27,625 bases of DNA, taken from NCBI GenBank assembly GCA_026419775.2, contig JAOPGA020001696.1:1-27625 (forward strand), read 5' to 3'. The notes beneath the pieces were generated by a model, which ran no database searches, was not told where the DNA came from, and was given only the letters and a program-made list of their open reading frames with translations. The position numbers were made by a program, and so were the translations under genes. How positions within the stretch are numbered: the first letter of the stretch is position 1; every line of letters begins with the position of its first letter. The DNA is from Acrasis kona (Eukaryota > Heterolobosea > Eutetramitea > Acrasida > Acrasidae). Positions 18,873 to 27,625 of the stretch are shown here, one piece after another.

Positions 18873-19676
18873 ATGCATCGTTATTACAAGAGTTCGATTT
18901 TTAGGGGTGTGAATGGATTGAGGAGATTTGCAACACACGACGGAAGCTCTTTGCCACCACCGAAACCAAATGTTTTTAAAAGAACAGAAGCCGCGGAGGA
19001 GAAGAAGATTATAAAAGAGGAGATCACTGCCCAGAGGGAACCTTCGGTGGGAAGAAGAATTGTCTCTAATAACTACGTTAAACAGACCGTGTGTTTTCAC
19101 TACGGGGGTGCATCTGAGACTTTGGAACACATTCCTAATAACATCAAAGACTTGAGGGTGCTTATCGGAAAATATTTACGCTTCGCCAATCCTGATATCA
19201 TCCAGCTGGTTTCTCTTCCGGATGATCCTCAAAAGATGGAACCACAACTACTTGGTTTTTATCCCCCTAACAGAATCATAAATGACGATGATCTTGTATC
19301 CTCACTACCCTCGAACATTCAGATAAAACTAGCGGCGCGGGTAGTAGTGAAAAAGTATTTGGCTTCAGAAAGAGTTGAAACCACAATTTATCTCGCGGGA
19401 GCAGAAAGATCTCATTTTAACAGAGCCATGATACTTGACGGCGCATGTAGATGGTCTCAAAAAGTCTACGAAGTTACACCGGAAGACGAAAAGAAGAGAG
19501 ATGCATTCATTAGAGAGAACAATAGAGTGGCAGTAACTAAAGAGCGAATGATGAAGATGATTAACAACAATGATGTGTTTATCGTCTACCTACAAACTAG
19601 ACTAATGGTTAAAATGACCTACTACATAACAGGCATATTGGCATTGTACTTTTTCAATATATTCTTTTACTCTTAA
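18873..19676 (+). CDS. Putative mitochondrial protein with C-terminal membrane anchor, 267 residues
   Basis: The ATG at 18873 is preferred; the frame opens at a TTG 24 bases earlier. The N-terminus (MHRYYKSSIFRGVNGLRRFA) is basic, free of acidic residues and amphipathic, a typical mitochondrial presequence, possibly cleaved after the Arg-Phe-Ala. A Lys/Glu-rich linker follows, then a globular part (FHYGGASETLEHIPNNIKDL; LGFYPPNRII; LAARVVVKKYL), and one hydrophobic helix at the very C-terminus (TYYITGILALYFFNIFFYS). No family is recognised. A tail-anchored inner or outer membrane protein is the simplest reading. It converges on the DHX37 gene with a 57-base gap. Confidence 0.75.
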   Translation: MHRYYKSSIFRGVNGLRRFATHDGSSLPPPKPNVFKRTEAAEEKKIIKEEITAQREPSVGRRIVSNNYVKQTVCFHYGGASETLEHIPNNIKDLRVLIGKYLRFANPDIIQLVSLPDDPQKMEPQLLGFYPPNRIINDDDLVSSLPSNIQIKLAARVVVKKYLASERVETTIYLAGAERSHFNRAMILDGACRWSQKVYEVTPEDEKKRDAFIRENNRVAVTKERMMKMINNNDVFIVYLQTRLMVKMTYYITGILALYFFNIFFYS

Positions 19677-19733
19677 GCTTAAAATTTGTTGTTTTGTGAA
19701 AATCTCAACATTAATTCTACAAAATCAAAATGT

Positions 19734-22700
19734 TTATTTAGCTGGAGGCCACTTGACTTTGTTCACACATTCAGGCTTGACCCAATTCAAATATTCTCTC
19801 TTCAAAAAATCAACATCCTTCTTCCAAATCTCAATCAATTGTTTCCTGGTCACCACAGCACCACCAGAATAGTTCGACAGCCGATCCACCAACTCCTCCG
19901 CTCTCTTGCTTCTTCGAACACCAGTCACATCACTCGAGGTCGCAATCAAATCCCACTTCAAGTCACTAAAAACCTTTCCATCCAACAAACTCTTTGCAAA
20001 CGTCCTCACAATCAAACCTTGTTTTTCCTTTTCATGATAAACAGTAATGCTACGCAAAGGAACTTCGCTCATTGGCAAATCCCACTGACTGGACGCCGAC
20101 GAATCACCATCGCGATCCAATGCATTAATATTATGTTTCACATAACAAACAACCTGGTCAGATTGTCTATCGTAGCGAGGAGGAGGATTGGTTAATTGGT
20201 TTATTAATTTTTAACAAGGGAGGTTTGGCGAACTCGACCAACCACTCTGGTCTAATTTCGGTGACGAATCTCATATAAGTCTTATTGCTTTGACTGGTAG
20301 TGAGTTCGTCATAACAAACAAATTCAGGACACAATTTACACAAATAAGAATCAGGATGGATAAACACTGGACGCGCACGGCCCAAATTAAGCGCAACATA
20401 TGGTTTATTATTTCTGAGGAATGCCGGAGTATATTCCTGTGAGAAATTTCTAATTTCGTCCACATTGGCCAACCTCGCAATTTGGTCAACCATGCCAGAA
20501 CATACAATTTGTCTGATCGTAATTTGTTGATCCAATGACGGTGGATCTAATTTGAGCAGATTTGAAATTTGTGAATTTATACCATCTAATTCGCCGTCGG
20601 CATTTTCTTCTTCTGCCGAATCCTTTTCGCCACGATCGTTCAACGTTGATTTGTTACAAATCATGCGAATCAATTGTCTCCTCAACAAACAAACTTCCTT
20701 CATGTTCTTCTCGTGTAAGTAATTCGATCGACAAAATTCATGAGATGGCGATCGATGCGAATTCGAAAATTCAAATGCGCCCACTGCAGTTAACAAGGAC
20801 AACACGTCGCTCTTGTTATTGGCCCATTGTTGTTTTGCTAATTTTAATTTTTTCAATTCTTCATTCGAATTCAATTCTTCATCCTCCTCATCCTCCTCAT
20901 CATTTAAATTTTCATTTTTCAATTCATTTTGAATTTGATTCATGTAATGATCGTGAGTGAATAATTGTTTTACGGTTAATGCGCTCACCACGGTAATCAC
21001 GTGGGACAAGATTACATTTCCATTCTCTTCGGCCAATAAAATCAATTTTGGCATATCGTGGATTGAGCGGGAATTGATTCATTTCCCTACCCAATTGAGT
21101 AATTTTACAATTCGAATCTTGTGCATTTCCATCGCTGATCAGATCCAATGCACCAATGTGAGTTAAATTTCTTTCGGCCACCAATAAGCTAGTACGATCC
21201 GGTGGAGTAGGAAATGGGAATTTGATCACGTTTCCAATTCCCAAATCTTTCATTTGTAAAACAACTCCTTCGATCGGCGTTCTCAAGATATCGGGTTGAT
21301 TATATTTTTCGAATTGTTGATCGAATACTGCGCTGCTATACAATCGATAACAATGACCTGGTCCGGTCCTACCCGCTCTTCCTGCTCGTTGGTCGCTGCT
21401 GGCCTTACTGGTCCATCCGATTTGAAATTTTGAAATGTTGGTTAATTTATCGAACGTCTTGTCCTTGATTCTACCGCTGTCTACTACGTAACGTACTCCT
21501 GGAATGGTGAGCGATGTTTCGGCCACGTTCGTTGCTACGATGACGAGTCTTGTTTGGGGATTGGGCGATGGTTGGAACACTTTGAGTTGTTCGGATGGCG
21601 GTAGCATCGAATACAATGGAAGCGGTAATAAACACGTGATGGATTGTTGATTCAATTTCTTGTTGTTTTTGATTCCTTGTTCCTTGATCGAATCGCTCTT
21701 GATGTTGTTTTCGAATAATGTGATTTGATCGTGTCTGGTGTCATCTTTTTGATTCGAATCATGATTTAAATGTCGATCGCGATCGTCGAGATTTTCGTCA
21801 TTTTCGTCATCGTCATCTAAATTACCTAATTGATTAATGTACTCATCCGATGATTCTAATTGTTTTCGTTTCCATTTGGAAGCTTCTAATTGCTTGTTGT
21901 AATTCTTCAATTTGTTGATTAGAAAATCAATTTCTTGTTTACCGGTAAGGAACACCAATATGGTACCGCTCGGTAACTTTTCGTGAATCTTGATCACTTT
22001 TTTGTAACAAGCATCTACGTAATCTCCGAATATGGTTCGTTTGTTGAAATGAACGGTTACCGAATGTTGACGTGATTTAATTTCGATCACTTTGGGAACC
22101 GAAGGAACGCTTTGGGCGCGTAACGGATCGTTGTTCAAATTGAACAAGTGATCATTTTTCAAAAAATCATTAATGCGTAATGTGGCACTCATGATGATTA
22201 ATTTCAACGGGTAAATTTTGGATCCGCGAACGGTTTGTTCCTTCTTGGCCATTGCGTTTCGTTGGGGAATGAATCGACTCAACCATCCGATCAACAAATC
22301 AGTGTTGACGTTTCTCTCGTGGGCTTCGTCCAATACGATGCAGCTGTATTTTAAAAGTAATGGATCGTTTTGAATTTCTCTGATGAGAACTCCATCGGTC
22401 ATGAATTTAATGATGGTGCGATCGCTCACATTGGTGTCATAACGTACTTGATATCCGACCACTTCCTTCGAATTCAATTCGTCGCTCACGCGTTGTGCTG
22501 TGCTTACTGCTGCCACTCTTCTTGGTTGGGTCACTCCGATCAAACCTGGATGGCCAGAATTAATGTTTCCGAATCCTGCTTCGTATAGGAATTGTGGCAA
22601 TTGTGTTGTTTTACCGGAACCTGTTTCTCCGCATAAAATTAAAATGTCGTCGCTGTTGATGGCCTCCATGATTGGTTGTTCTTCTGCTACGACAGGTAAC

Positions 22701-24061
22701 CCCGAACGTTGTTCCTCGATTTCTGATCTCCTGGCGACTGGTACGTAGAATTTTGAATAAATCATTTTTTTTTGTTCTGGCGTACGTGACTCGTCGTACT
22801 TTGTTAAAATGTTATTGATGAGCGTCATTTCGGAATTTTGTTTACGTAGGTCCTGCATGTCTTGATCTTGATTTTGAGCGTCGGCTGTACCTGTGACCTT
22901 TCGAAGTTCGAGAATGAGGTTCGGATCTAAAGGTTCGTCGTCGTTGGGAAGATTTAAATCATTGTCTTGTTCGTCTTCTTCTTCGTCTGATGAATCATCT
23001 TGTACACAAATGTCGAGTAGAGCGTTTAATTTACCAAGAATGTGGTCCCTGTTTTCAATGTCGTTGGCAAGTCTTGTGTTGACGTCGTCGATGAGTTCGG
23101 AGAATCCTTTGAGTACCTTTTCTCTCCATTCTGTTGGTTCATCATCTTCGTCATCATCATCATGACCTTCTTCTTCATCATTATCATCGCTCTTGACATT
23201 ACTTTTAGCGTCATTAGATGTAGTAGTGTTTGAAGATAATCCAAAATCCAAGGACATGAACGGCTTGCTTGCCTTCTCCTTCTTTGGTTCAGGTTGTTTG
23301 ATCTTTGGAATTTCTTGAACAACAGTTGGAGCTGTTACTTGTTCTACTGTAGCAACTGCATCGTCTTTTTCTTCTTCTTCTTCTTGTTCGCTATCACTAC
23401 TGTCGCTACTTTCACTATCTTCAGCAACACTATTTTCAACAATAGGAGGTGTAATGTCTGTTTCCAATAGAGATTGATCCCAGTCTTTGTTCTTTCTATC
23501 CCAGAACTTGTCGACTCGTTCATCTTGTATGCCTTTCTTGAGGATCTCTTTGGCTTGGTTGGGAACGTGAGCTTTTTCAACTGCAATGGATCTTTGAATT
23601 TTTTGTTTGGTTGTCTCTTTTTGACTAATGGATCTCATTGGCTTTAGTAGATTTAATTGTTCTTGTGGTAAGCTATGTTCCTCGAGTGTCTCTAGTAGCA
23701 GTCCACGCTCTGCATTCTTTTGTTTTTTTTCTGCAAGTTTTTTTTGTTTACGGAGAGTCTTCTTGCTTGGTGGGGGTGGCTCGTTCACTTTCTTCTTGGG
23801 CTTTTTCTTCTCTGGTATTACAAGTAATTTGTTAGACCCTTCACCTTGGGGCTGAGACTTTAAAAGTTCAGGTGACAATATGTCTTCGACTTTTGTTTTT
23901 GGGGTTATCGCATTTGCTTTTTTAGAATCTGTATTTTTTGATTTGTTATCAACCCTTCTTCTTTTCTTGTCGTGATGTGTACTGTGAAGAAGTTCATCGC
24001 TTGAAGGCTTTAGAGCATCAGTAGATGGTGCGTCTTTCCTCTTGCGCACATTAGAACTCAT
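19734..24061 (-). CDS. DHX37: DEAH-box RNA helicase DHX37/Dhr1 (Ecm16), with two +1 discontinuities
   Basis: About 1441 residues. After a charged, nuclear-type N-terminus the helicase core has GETGSGKT (478-485), DEAH (578-581), SAT (625-627), LVFLTG, NVAETSLTIPG and QRAGRAGR (891-898), then HA2/OB-like regions. The C-terminal end matches DHX37 specifically: NKPINQPPPRY, QVVCYVKHNI, and a final KVKWPPAK. DHX37/Dhr1 releases U3 snoRNA from pre-18S rRNA in the SSU processome. The frame shifts by +1 twice: at the four-base T-run 21046-21049 (NPRYAK to LILLAEENGN) and near 20177-20190 (KPINQ to PPPRY). Both points fall inside conserved sequence, so one extra base each is more likely than introns. 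The core also contains a long acidic/Asn-rich insert at about 735-805. It is divergent from eIF3g. Confidence 0.92.
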
Positions 24062-24145
24062 GTTATTGCTTGCTGAATATTAACACTTGAAGACAAGGTT
24101 TTGGTTGAACCGTGGTTGATCATATTTTCACTCAAGCATTCTAGA
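24062..24145. promoter_or_regulatory. 84-nt divergent promoter between DHX37 and eIF3g genes
   Basis: The start codons of a ribosome-biogenesis helicase and a translation-initiation subunit face away from each other over 84 bases, so the two growth-related genes may share control (inference). Neither strand shows a clear TATA box. Confidence 0.5.
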
Positions 24146-24925
24146 ATGACAACAGACGAAACTCAAAAGTCGTGGGCAGACGAAGTGGAAGACAATGACA
24201 ACTTGAAGACCGTTGTTGAATACAAGGTCAAGGATGGCAAAAAATACAAAATAACCAAGAAGGTTAGAACGGTAGAAAAAACCACCAAGGTTCCAAAAGG
24301 TGTTGAGGAACGCAGAAAATGGAAAAAATTCGGTCTAGCTACAGGCGAAAAACTTAATGGTGATGTCCAAATAACATGTGAGAGAGGAGAAGACATATTC
24401 TTTGAAAAGACAAAAGGAACAATCAGCCTCGTTAATGTCCAAAATGAAGAGAACTTACGCCTTGAGAGATTCAAGACACAACTATTCACAGCCGCATCAG
24501 TACTTGCTGAGATTCCCGGAATCAAGGGAGAAACTTCAGGAAAGGCATACCGTCCACCAGCAAACAGATCAGAAGTGTCTTCACCTGCTCCAACCGACGA
24601 ACCCAAAAAATCAACATACGTTCCACCATCTGCCAGAAACGCTGCTGGCACCACATCAACCAACATGCACGATCGCGACCAATCACACACCGTTAGAGTC
24701 AGCAATCTCTCCGATATGATCACAGAACAAGATCTCCGTAACGTCTTTGGAAAGGTCGGTTTGTTAGAAAGAGTCTTCTTGGTTACAGATAGAGAGACAA
24801 GAATTAGCAAGGGATTCGCATTCATCACCTACTCCACGCGTGCAGAAGCTGAGAAGGCCATAGAAAAATTGAACCACTTGAAATGGGATCATTTGATCTT
24901 GAGTGTAGAATGGGCCAAGAATTAA
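24146..24925 (+). CDS. EIF3G: Translation initiation factor eIF3 subunit g
   Basis: The ATG at 24146 gives 259 residues; upstream the frame opens only from a TTG. The N-terminal KSWADEVEDND and GKKYKITKKVRTVEKTTK, with RRKWKKFG at about 58, match eIF3g, and the C-terminal 79 residues are its RRM (about 181-259), with RNP2 VRVSNL, RNP1 KGFAFITY and the ending DHLILSVEWAKN. eIF3g is a core eIF3 subunit that acts in scanning and reinitiation. The CCHC zinc knuckle found in the middle of animal and yeast eIF3g is not present: that region is replaced by a helical and then Pro/Ser-rich linker. One exon; it converges on the GST gene with 22 bases between the stops. Confidence 0.92.
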   Translation: MTTDETQKSWADEVEDNDNLKTVVEYKVKDGKKYKITKKVRTVEKTTKVPKGVEERRKWKKFGLATGEKLNGDVQITCERGEDIFFEKTKGTISLVNVQNEENLRLERFKTQLFTAASVLAEIPGIKGETSGKAYRPPANRSEVSSPAPTDEPKKSTYVPPSARNAAGTTSTNMHDRDQSHTVRVSNLSDMITEQDLRNVFGKVGLLERVFLVTDRETRISKGFAFITYSTRAEAEKAIEKLNHLKWDHLILSVEWAKN

Positions 24926-24947
24926 AATTTGTTATTTTAAAACATGT

Positions 24948-25787
24948 TTAATGTTGAACTAATCTCTCAATGTTGACTTTAAAGTGGTTCTGTATGATTG
25001 TGTCTCTCCATTCTATCAAATCCTTGTATTGATCTGCAATTTCCAAGTATGTCATGTTCCTTCGAAGGTATGGGTCCATTGGTAAAATGTGTTCGTCGAC
25101 TGGTTTGATTCCCTGAAAAGCAATCACAGTGTTTAAATCTGCATAAGTTATTGAATCTCCAAATAGGTATCCGGACTTGTTTTCTTGAAGGCGTGTTCTT
25201 ATTTTTTGTAAAGCGTCATGAGTGTCTTGTTGGCATTGCTCAGGAGTACCTGCTGGGTACTTTGAGGCTAACCCTTTGAATGTGTTGGTAGCAAGTCTCT
25301 TACCTAACCACAAGGTGTAGCTGGATTTGAAAAAGGAAGGTAGTTTTGAAAGTAAAGCCTCCTCGTCACTTGAAATTATTTTCTGGAAGGTAAGGGCTCT
25401 TTGTGAATTTTGCATGGAATCAATCATGTTGTTCCACTCTATAATGTCATTTTTAAACTGCTCTGGAAGTAGGGAAGGCTTATCTGCCGCTCTGATTTTA
25501 TCTGCAAATTCAACCATTTCGGCTGATTCAAAAATAATTGAAGAGTTTTGTTGGTCGTCTTTGTATAAAAGAACTGGTGCAGTAATGGTTCCGGTGTATT
25601 TTCCAGTCTTCCACCTCAACCAATATTCGTCTCGAACGGGTGTGTAAACATCGTACTTGTTGATTTCAACACCAAGTAGATCAAAAGCCCATAGTACTTT
25701 GACAGACCTAAAGTTTCATTTAAATTGAGTGAAAGATATGTACCATGGGGAGGTGGGGAGGTAAATGATATTTATGTCACTAACCAT
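24948..25787 (-). CDS. Glutathione S-transferase-family protein
   Basis: Two exons: a 44-nt first exon (25744..25787) and 24948..25707, separated by a 36-nt GTACAT...CTTTAG intron, give 267 residues. The N-terminus (MVSDINIIYLPTSPWSVKVLWAFDLLG) is the thioredoxin-like start of GSTs, here TSPWSVK where many GSTs have a catalytic Ser or Tyr. The remainder is the all-alpha GST C-terminal domain, with the N-capping SITYADLN motif near its middle. It fits the Phi/Tau/Omega-like soluble GSTs, but the class is not clear from sequence alone. It could conjugate glutathione or act as a binding or reductase form. The first exon is too short to be obvious without the splice site, and the start of the divergent gene lies only 22 bases away. 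Confidence 0.85.
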
Positions 25788-25809
25788 GGATCTTTTATTG
25801 TATTATTCC
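25788..25809. promoter_or_regulatory. 22-nt gap between divergent start codons (GST and DUF3268-like genes)
   Basis: If the ATG at 25810 is used, only 22 bases separate it from the GST start at 25787. The + frame even has an ATG at 25765 inside GST exon 1. Either the promoters lie in coding sequence, or the + gene starts further in, for example at 26047. Confidence 0.4.
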
Positions 25810-26658
25810 ATGTCTGATGAGGTTGATTGTAATCATTGTAATCGAAGAGGCATCATCGTACATTTTTTAATTCACCACCGCTCTAGATCTCTATATACCG
25901 CTGTGTTCCACCCACTAATATGCGAAGGCTTGTTGCATTTCGTGGGTCAGTAATGATTAATTCAATCAATAAATGTTCACCCATTCGTACTCATCCACCC
26001 AATTTGTTTTCTCAGCAAATGTACTGCAAATATTGTAAAACGTTCAATGAGGGTCAAACGCGAAGAGCCTCCACTCCCACCGATTACACACTGTAATTTC
26101 TGTGGTGGTGATGTAAAGCTGGTGGATAATAGCATTATATACGGCAAAAATTACGGATGGCCGTTGACATATTACTGTAAGAATTGCAGAGCGTACGTTG
26201 GTTGTCACAAGGACACTGAAATACCACTGGGAAGCTTGGCAGACAACCAAACAAGAAAGGCCAGAAGTGAAGCACACAAGTGCTTCGACGAACTTTGGAA
26301 GTCTGGTGTGTTCAAACGAGGAGAGGCTTATAAATGGCTATCAAAAAAAATGGACCTGTCGGCACAAGACTGCCACATTGGATTGTTCGATGTAACTAAG
26401 TGTGAGGCGGTTATAAAACATTGTAATGAGCTGACAGATTTCTTATTCGAAGAGGGGATGGAAGATTTTGATGATATTGACTTTGGTTTAACTGATGATT
26501 TGTTCGATGAATCGTTTGATCTTGATAACATTGAAGTTGATTTGGGTAACGATATAATCGTAGAGAAACAAGACTACAGCCAACATTTTGAAGACATTGA
26601 CATTGATCTAACAGATGATTTGTTCGATGATTCATTTGAAATATTAGATCATGTGTGA
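25810..26658 (+). CDS. DUF3268-like zinc-finger protein with acidic repeats
   Basis: The preferred model joins 25810..25949 and 26016..26658 over a 66-nt GTAATG...CTCAG intron and gives 260 residues. An unspliced start at 26047 gives 203; residue numbers here use that start. The core (about 14-125) has CxxC pairs C16-C19 and C44-C47, YGKNYGWPLTYYC, AYVGCHKDTEIPLGSLAD and EAHKCFDELW. This is the pattern of the DUF3268 zinc domain, which I know mostly from phages and bacteria. Its function is unknown; a nucleic-acid or nuclease-associated role is only conjecture. The C-terminus carries two copies of an acidic motif, DFDDIDFGLTDDLFDESF (about 140-157) and HFEDIDIDLTDDLFDDSF (about 180-197). The spliced N-terminus adds CNHCNRRG. 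Transfer from a prokaryote or virus is plausible. Confidence 0.7.
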
Positions 26659-26672
26659 ATACTTTTAATTAC

Positions 26673-26880
26673 ATGTTAAATAAAGTCACAAGGAAGAGCT
26701 ATTGGCCTCCTCAATTCCATTCGCGCAAAGCGCTTGTTGAAATGTTTGACTTTTTTGTAACTGAACTTCCAATTTGTATTGTTGACACACGAGGACAATG
26801 AAAAACCTCTTCAAATAAAAACCAACAGATTTCAAGAAGTACGCGACAGGTGGAATCCAAGAAAGCTTGTTTGTGTCTAA
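26673..26880 (+). other. Possible short coding fragment upstream of the RGS-like gene
   Basis: An ATG at 26673 (inside the poly(A)-signal-like TTAAATAAAG of the preceding gene) opens a 42-codon frame ending MFDFFVTELPICIVDTRGQ. One base on, another frame continues as DNEKPLQIKTNRFQEVRDRW and ends at TAA 26878-26880. The two read as one protein with a +1 shift near 26793. A third frame is open from about 26815 to 26970 with a hydrophobic stretch. It may be an upstream exon or relic of the neighbouring RGS-like gene. No unique model fits. Confidence 0.3.
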
Positions 26881-26966
26881 TACAGTATGTTCTAGAGTGA
26901 TCCACTACTCACTTTGTGTCATGACGATAACGATAATTCTTGAAACATGTCTACTAATTAGAACAA

Positions 26967-27578
26967 ATGCTTCTCAACGAATTAAATAACGCTGATGACG
27001 AGTTCAAGTTCATGGTACTGCTGAACTATGAACAACATGATATATTAACGAGATTGTGCTTCAAAGAATACTCTGAAGGATTCATACTGCTATTTGATTC
27101 CATACAATGTTATCGAGAAGAAGAGTGCGATGAAGTCAAAGACGTTGTGTTCACAGATGCATATAAAAACTACATTGATAAATCTTCCAGAAATACAGTC
27201 TCTAGGTTCATGGATCCAAATTTATATGGTCGGTTTGAGGAATTATCTAGAGTCGAAGGAGGTTGGTTGAGGATAGATCGTCTCATATCAGAACTAGAAG
27301 ATTTTCTTGTAAAGAAGCTGAAGGCCACGTATGATAAATATTGTAATGAGAAGTTTGATTACAAACTTACTCTTTTGTATAATAGCCCTGGATCCTCTCC
27401 ACGAGTTGATGGAGAGGTCACTCTTACTGAGACAATATATAGGGCTCCGCCTTGTTCTGGCAATAAAAGTGCTATGAATTTAAATAGTGCAGTTATCACA
27501 AACAGAAAGAGGAGGCGAACAAGAAAAAATAGCTGGAATAGGGTATCATCGTGGTTTAATAAACTAAGAATGTTCTAA
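26967..27578 (+). CDS. Small protein with RGS-like helical region, 203 residues
   Basis: The ATG at 26967 is the first after an acceptor-like CTACTAATTAG, so an upstream exon is possible. The N-terminal part (KFMVLLNYEQHDILTRLCF, KEYSEGFILLFDSIQCYRE, then AYKNYIDKSSRN and LISELEDFLVKKLKATYDKY) has the helix order and acidic-aromatic pattern of RGS domains, which bind active G-alpha. The match is weak by eye and other all-helical folds are possible. The C-terminus is basic and Ser-rich (TNRKRRRTRKNSWNRVSSW), looks disordered, and could be a nuclear-localisation or membrane-binding tail. The window ends 47 bases after its stop. Confidence 0.45.
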   Translation: MLLNELNNADDEFKFMVLLNYEQHDILTRLCFKEYSEGFILLFDSIQCYREEECDEVKDVVFTDAYKNYIDKSSRNTVSRFMDPNLYGRFEELSRVEGGWLRIDRLISELEDFLVKKLKATYDKYCNEKFDYKLTLLYNSPGSSPRVDGEVTLTETIYRAPPCSGNKSAMNLNSAVITNRKRRRTRKNSWNRVSSWFNKLRMF

Positions 27579-27625
27579 GTCTCTTGTTAATTTTAGGCGA
27601 AACAGAACTAATTTCTCATCAATTC

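Noticed and set aside
20924-21045. Continuation of the DHX37 first frame past 21046 to a stop at 20924
   Set aside because: The sequence after NPRYAK in this frame has no DHX37 similarity, whereas the +1 frame does.
24163-24828. 221-codon minus-strand frame
   Set aside because: It lies wholly antisense to the well-conserved eIF3g gene and has no domain; it is a shadow of that gene's codon bias.
25920-26100. Alternative plus-strand frame starting MRRLVAFRGSV and containing MYCKYCKTF
   Set aside because: It needs an extra frameshift to reach the zinc domain, whereas the 66-nt intron model joins the neighbouring frame cleanly.

Overview
The window is nuclear DNA from an AT-rich, very compact unicellular eukaryote. 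Evidence: histone H4, eIF3g, a DHX37/Dhr1-type rRNA-processing helicase, IPK-family inositol phosphate kinase, GT60-type glycosyltransferase, spliceosomal GT-AG introns of only about 36-66 nt, and intergenic gaps that shrink to a few tens of bases. TAA, TAG and TGA all act as stops. Microtubule/flagellum-type genes (p25-alpha/TPPP repeats, a BBOF1-like coiled coil), 7TM and RGS signalling genes and intron-poor dense packing fit an amoeboflagellate such as a heterolobosean (Naegleria or a relative). That placement is inference.

Layout. 1-1585 (-): ankyrin-repeat protein with a C-terminal zinc module, cut by the window edge. 1775-2521 (+): a protein with three p25-alpha/TPPP-type motifs. 2651-5516 (-): the most striking gene, a secreted tripeptidyl-peptidase-like alpha/beta-hydrolase ectodomain without its nucleophile and histidine, joined to seven membrane helices and a cytoplasmic RGS domain. 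5814-6560 (+): an unrecognised protein. 7050-7361 (+): histone H4. 7362-8293: gene-poor and N-containing, with a decayed cysteine-motif fragment and short AGGGTA repeats. 8294-9373: two convergent unknown genes. 9742-11505 (+): an isolated Ty3/gypsy-like Gag-protease fossil next to a truncated phospholipid-methyltransferase-like 5' end. 11781-12859 (-): degenerate Vps4-like AAA protein. 13185-13659 (-): a possible small spliced gene.

13699-14933 (+) is a second 7TM protein, followed by a BBOF1-like coiled-coil gene (14989-16704) and a type II membrane GT60-like transferase (16756-18030). These run tandem and converge, with a 3-nt gap, on the IPK/IPMK gene (18034-18837, -). That gene is divergent, 35 nt between ATGs, from a putative mitochondrial tail-anchored protein (18873-19676). 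19734-24061 (-) is DHX37/Dhr1, divergent from eIF3g (24146-24925). A GST-family gene (24948-25787, -) is divergent, 22 nt between ATGs, from a DUF3268-like zinc protein (25810-26658). The window ends with an RGS-like gene (26967-27578).

Functional themes are signalling (7TM-RGS, second 7TM, RGS-like, IPMK), cilium/microtubule (p25-alpha, BBOF1-like) and ribosome/translation (DHX37, eIF3g). There is no evidence that they are co-regulated. Several host genes carry breaks of the same +1 polarity, which is either an assembly artefact or worth an RNA-level check.
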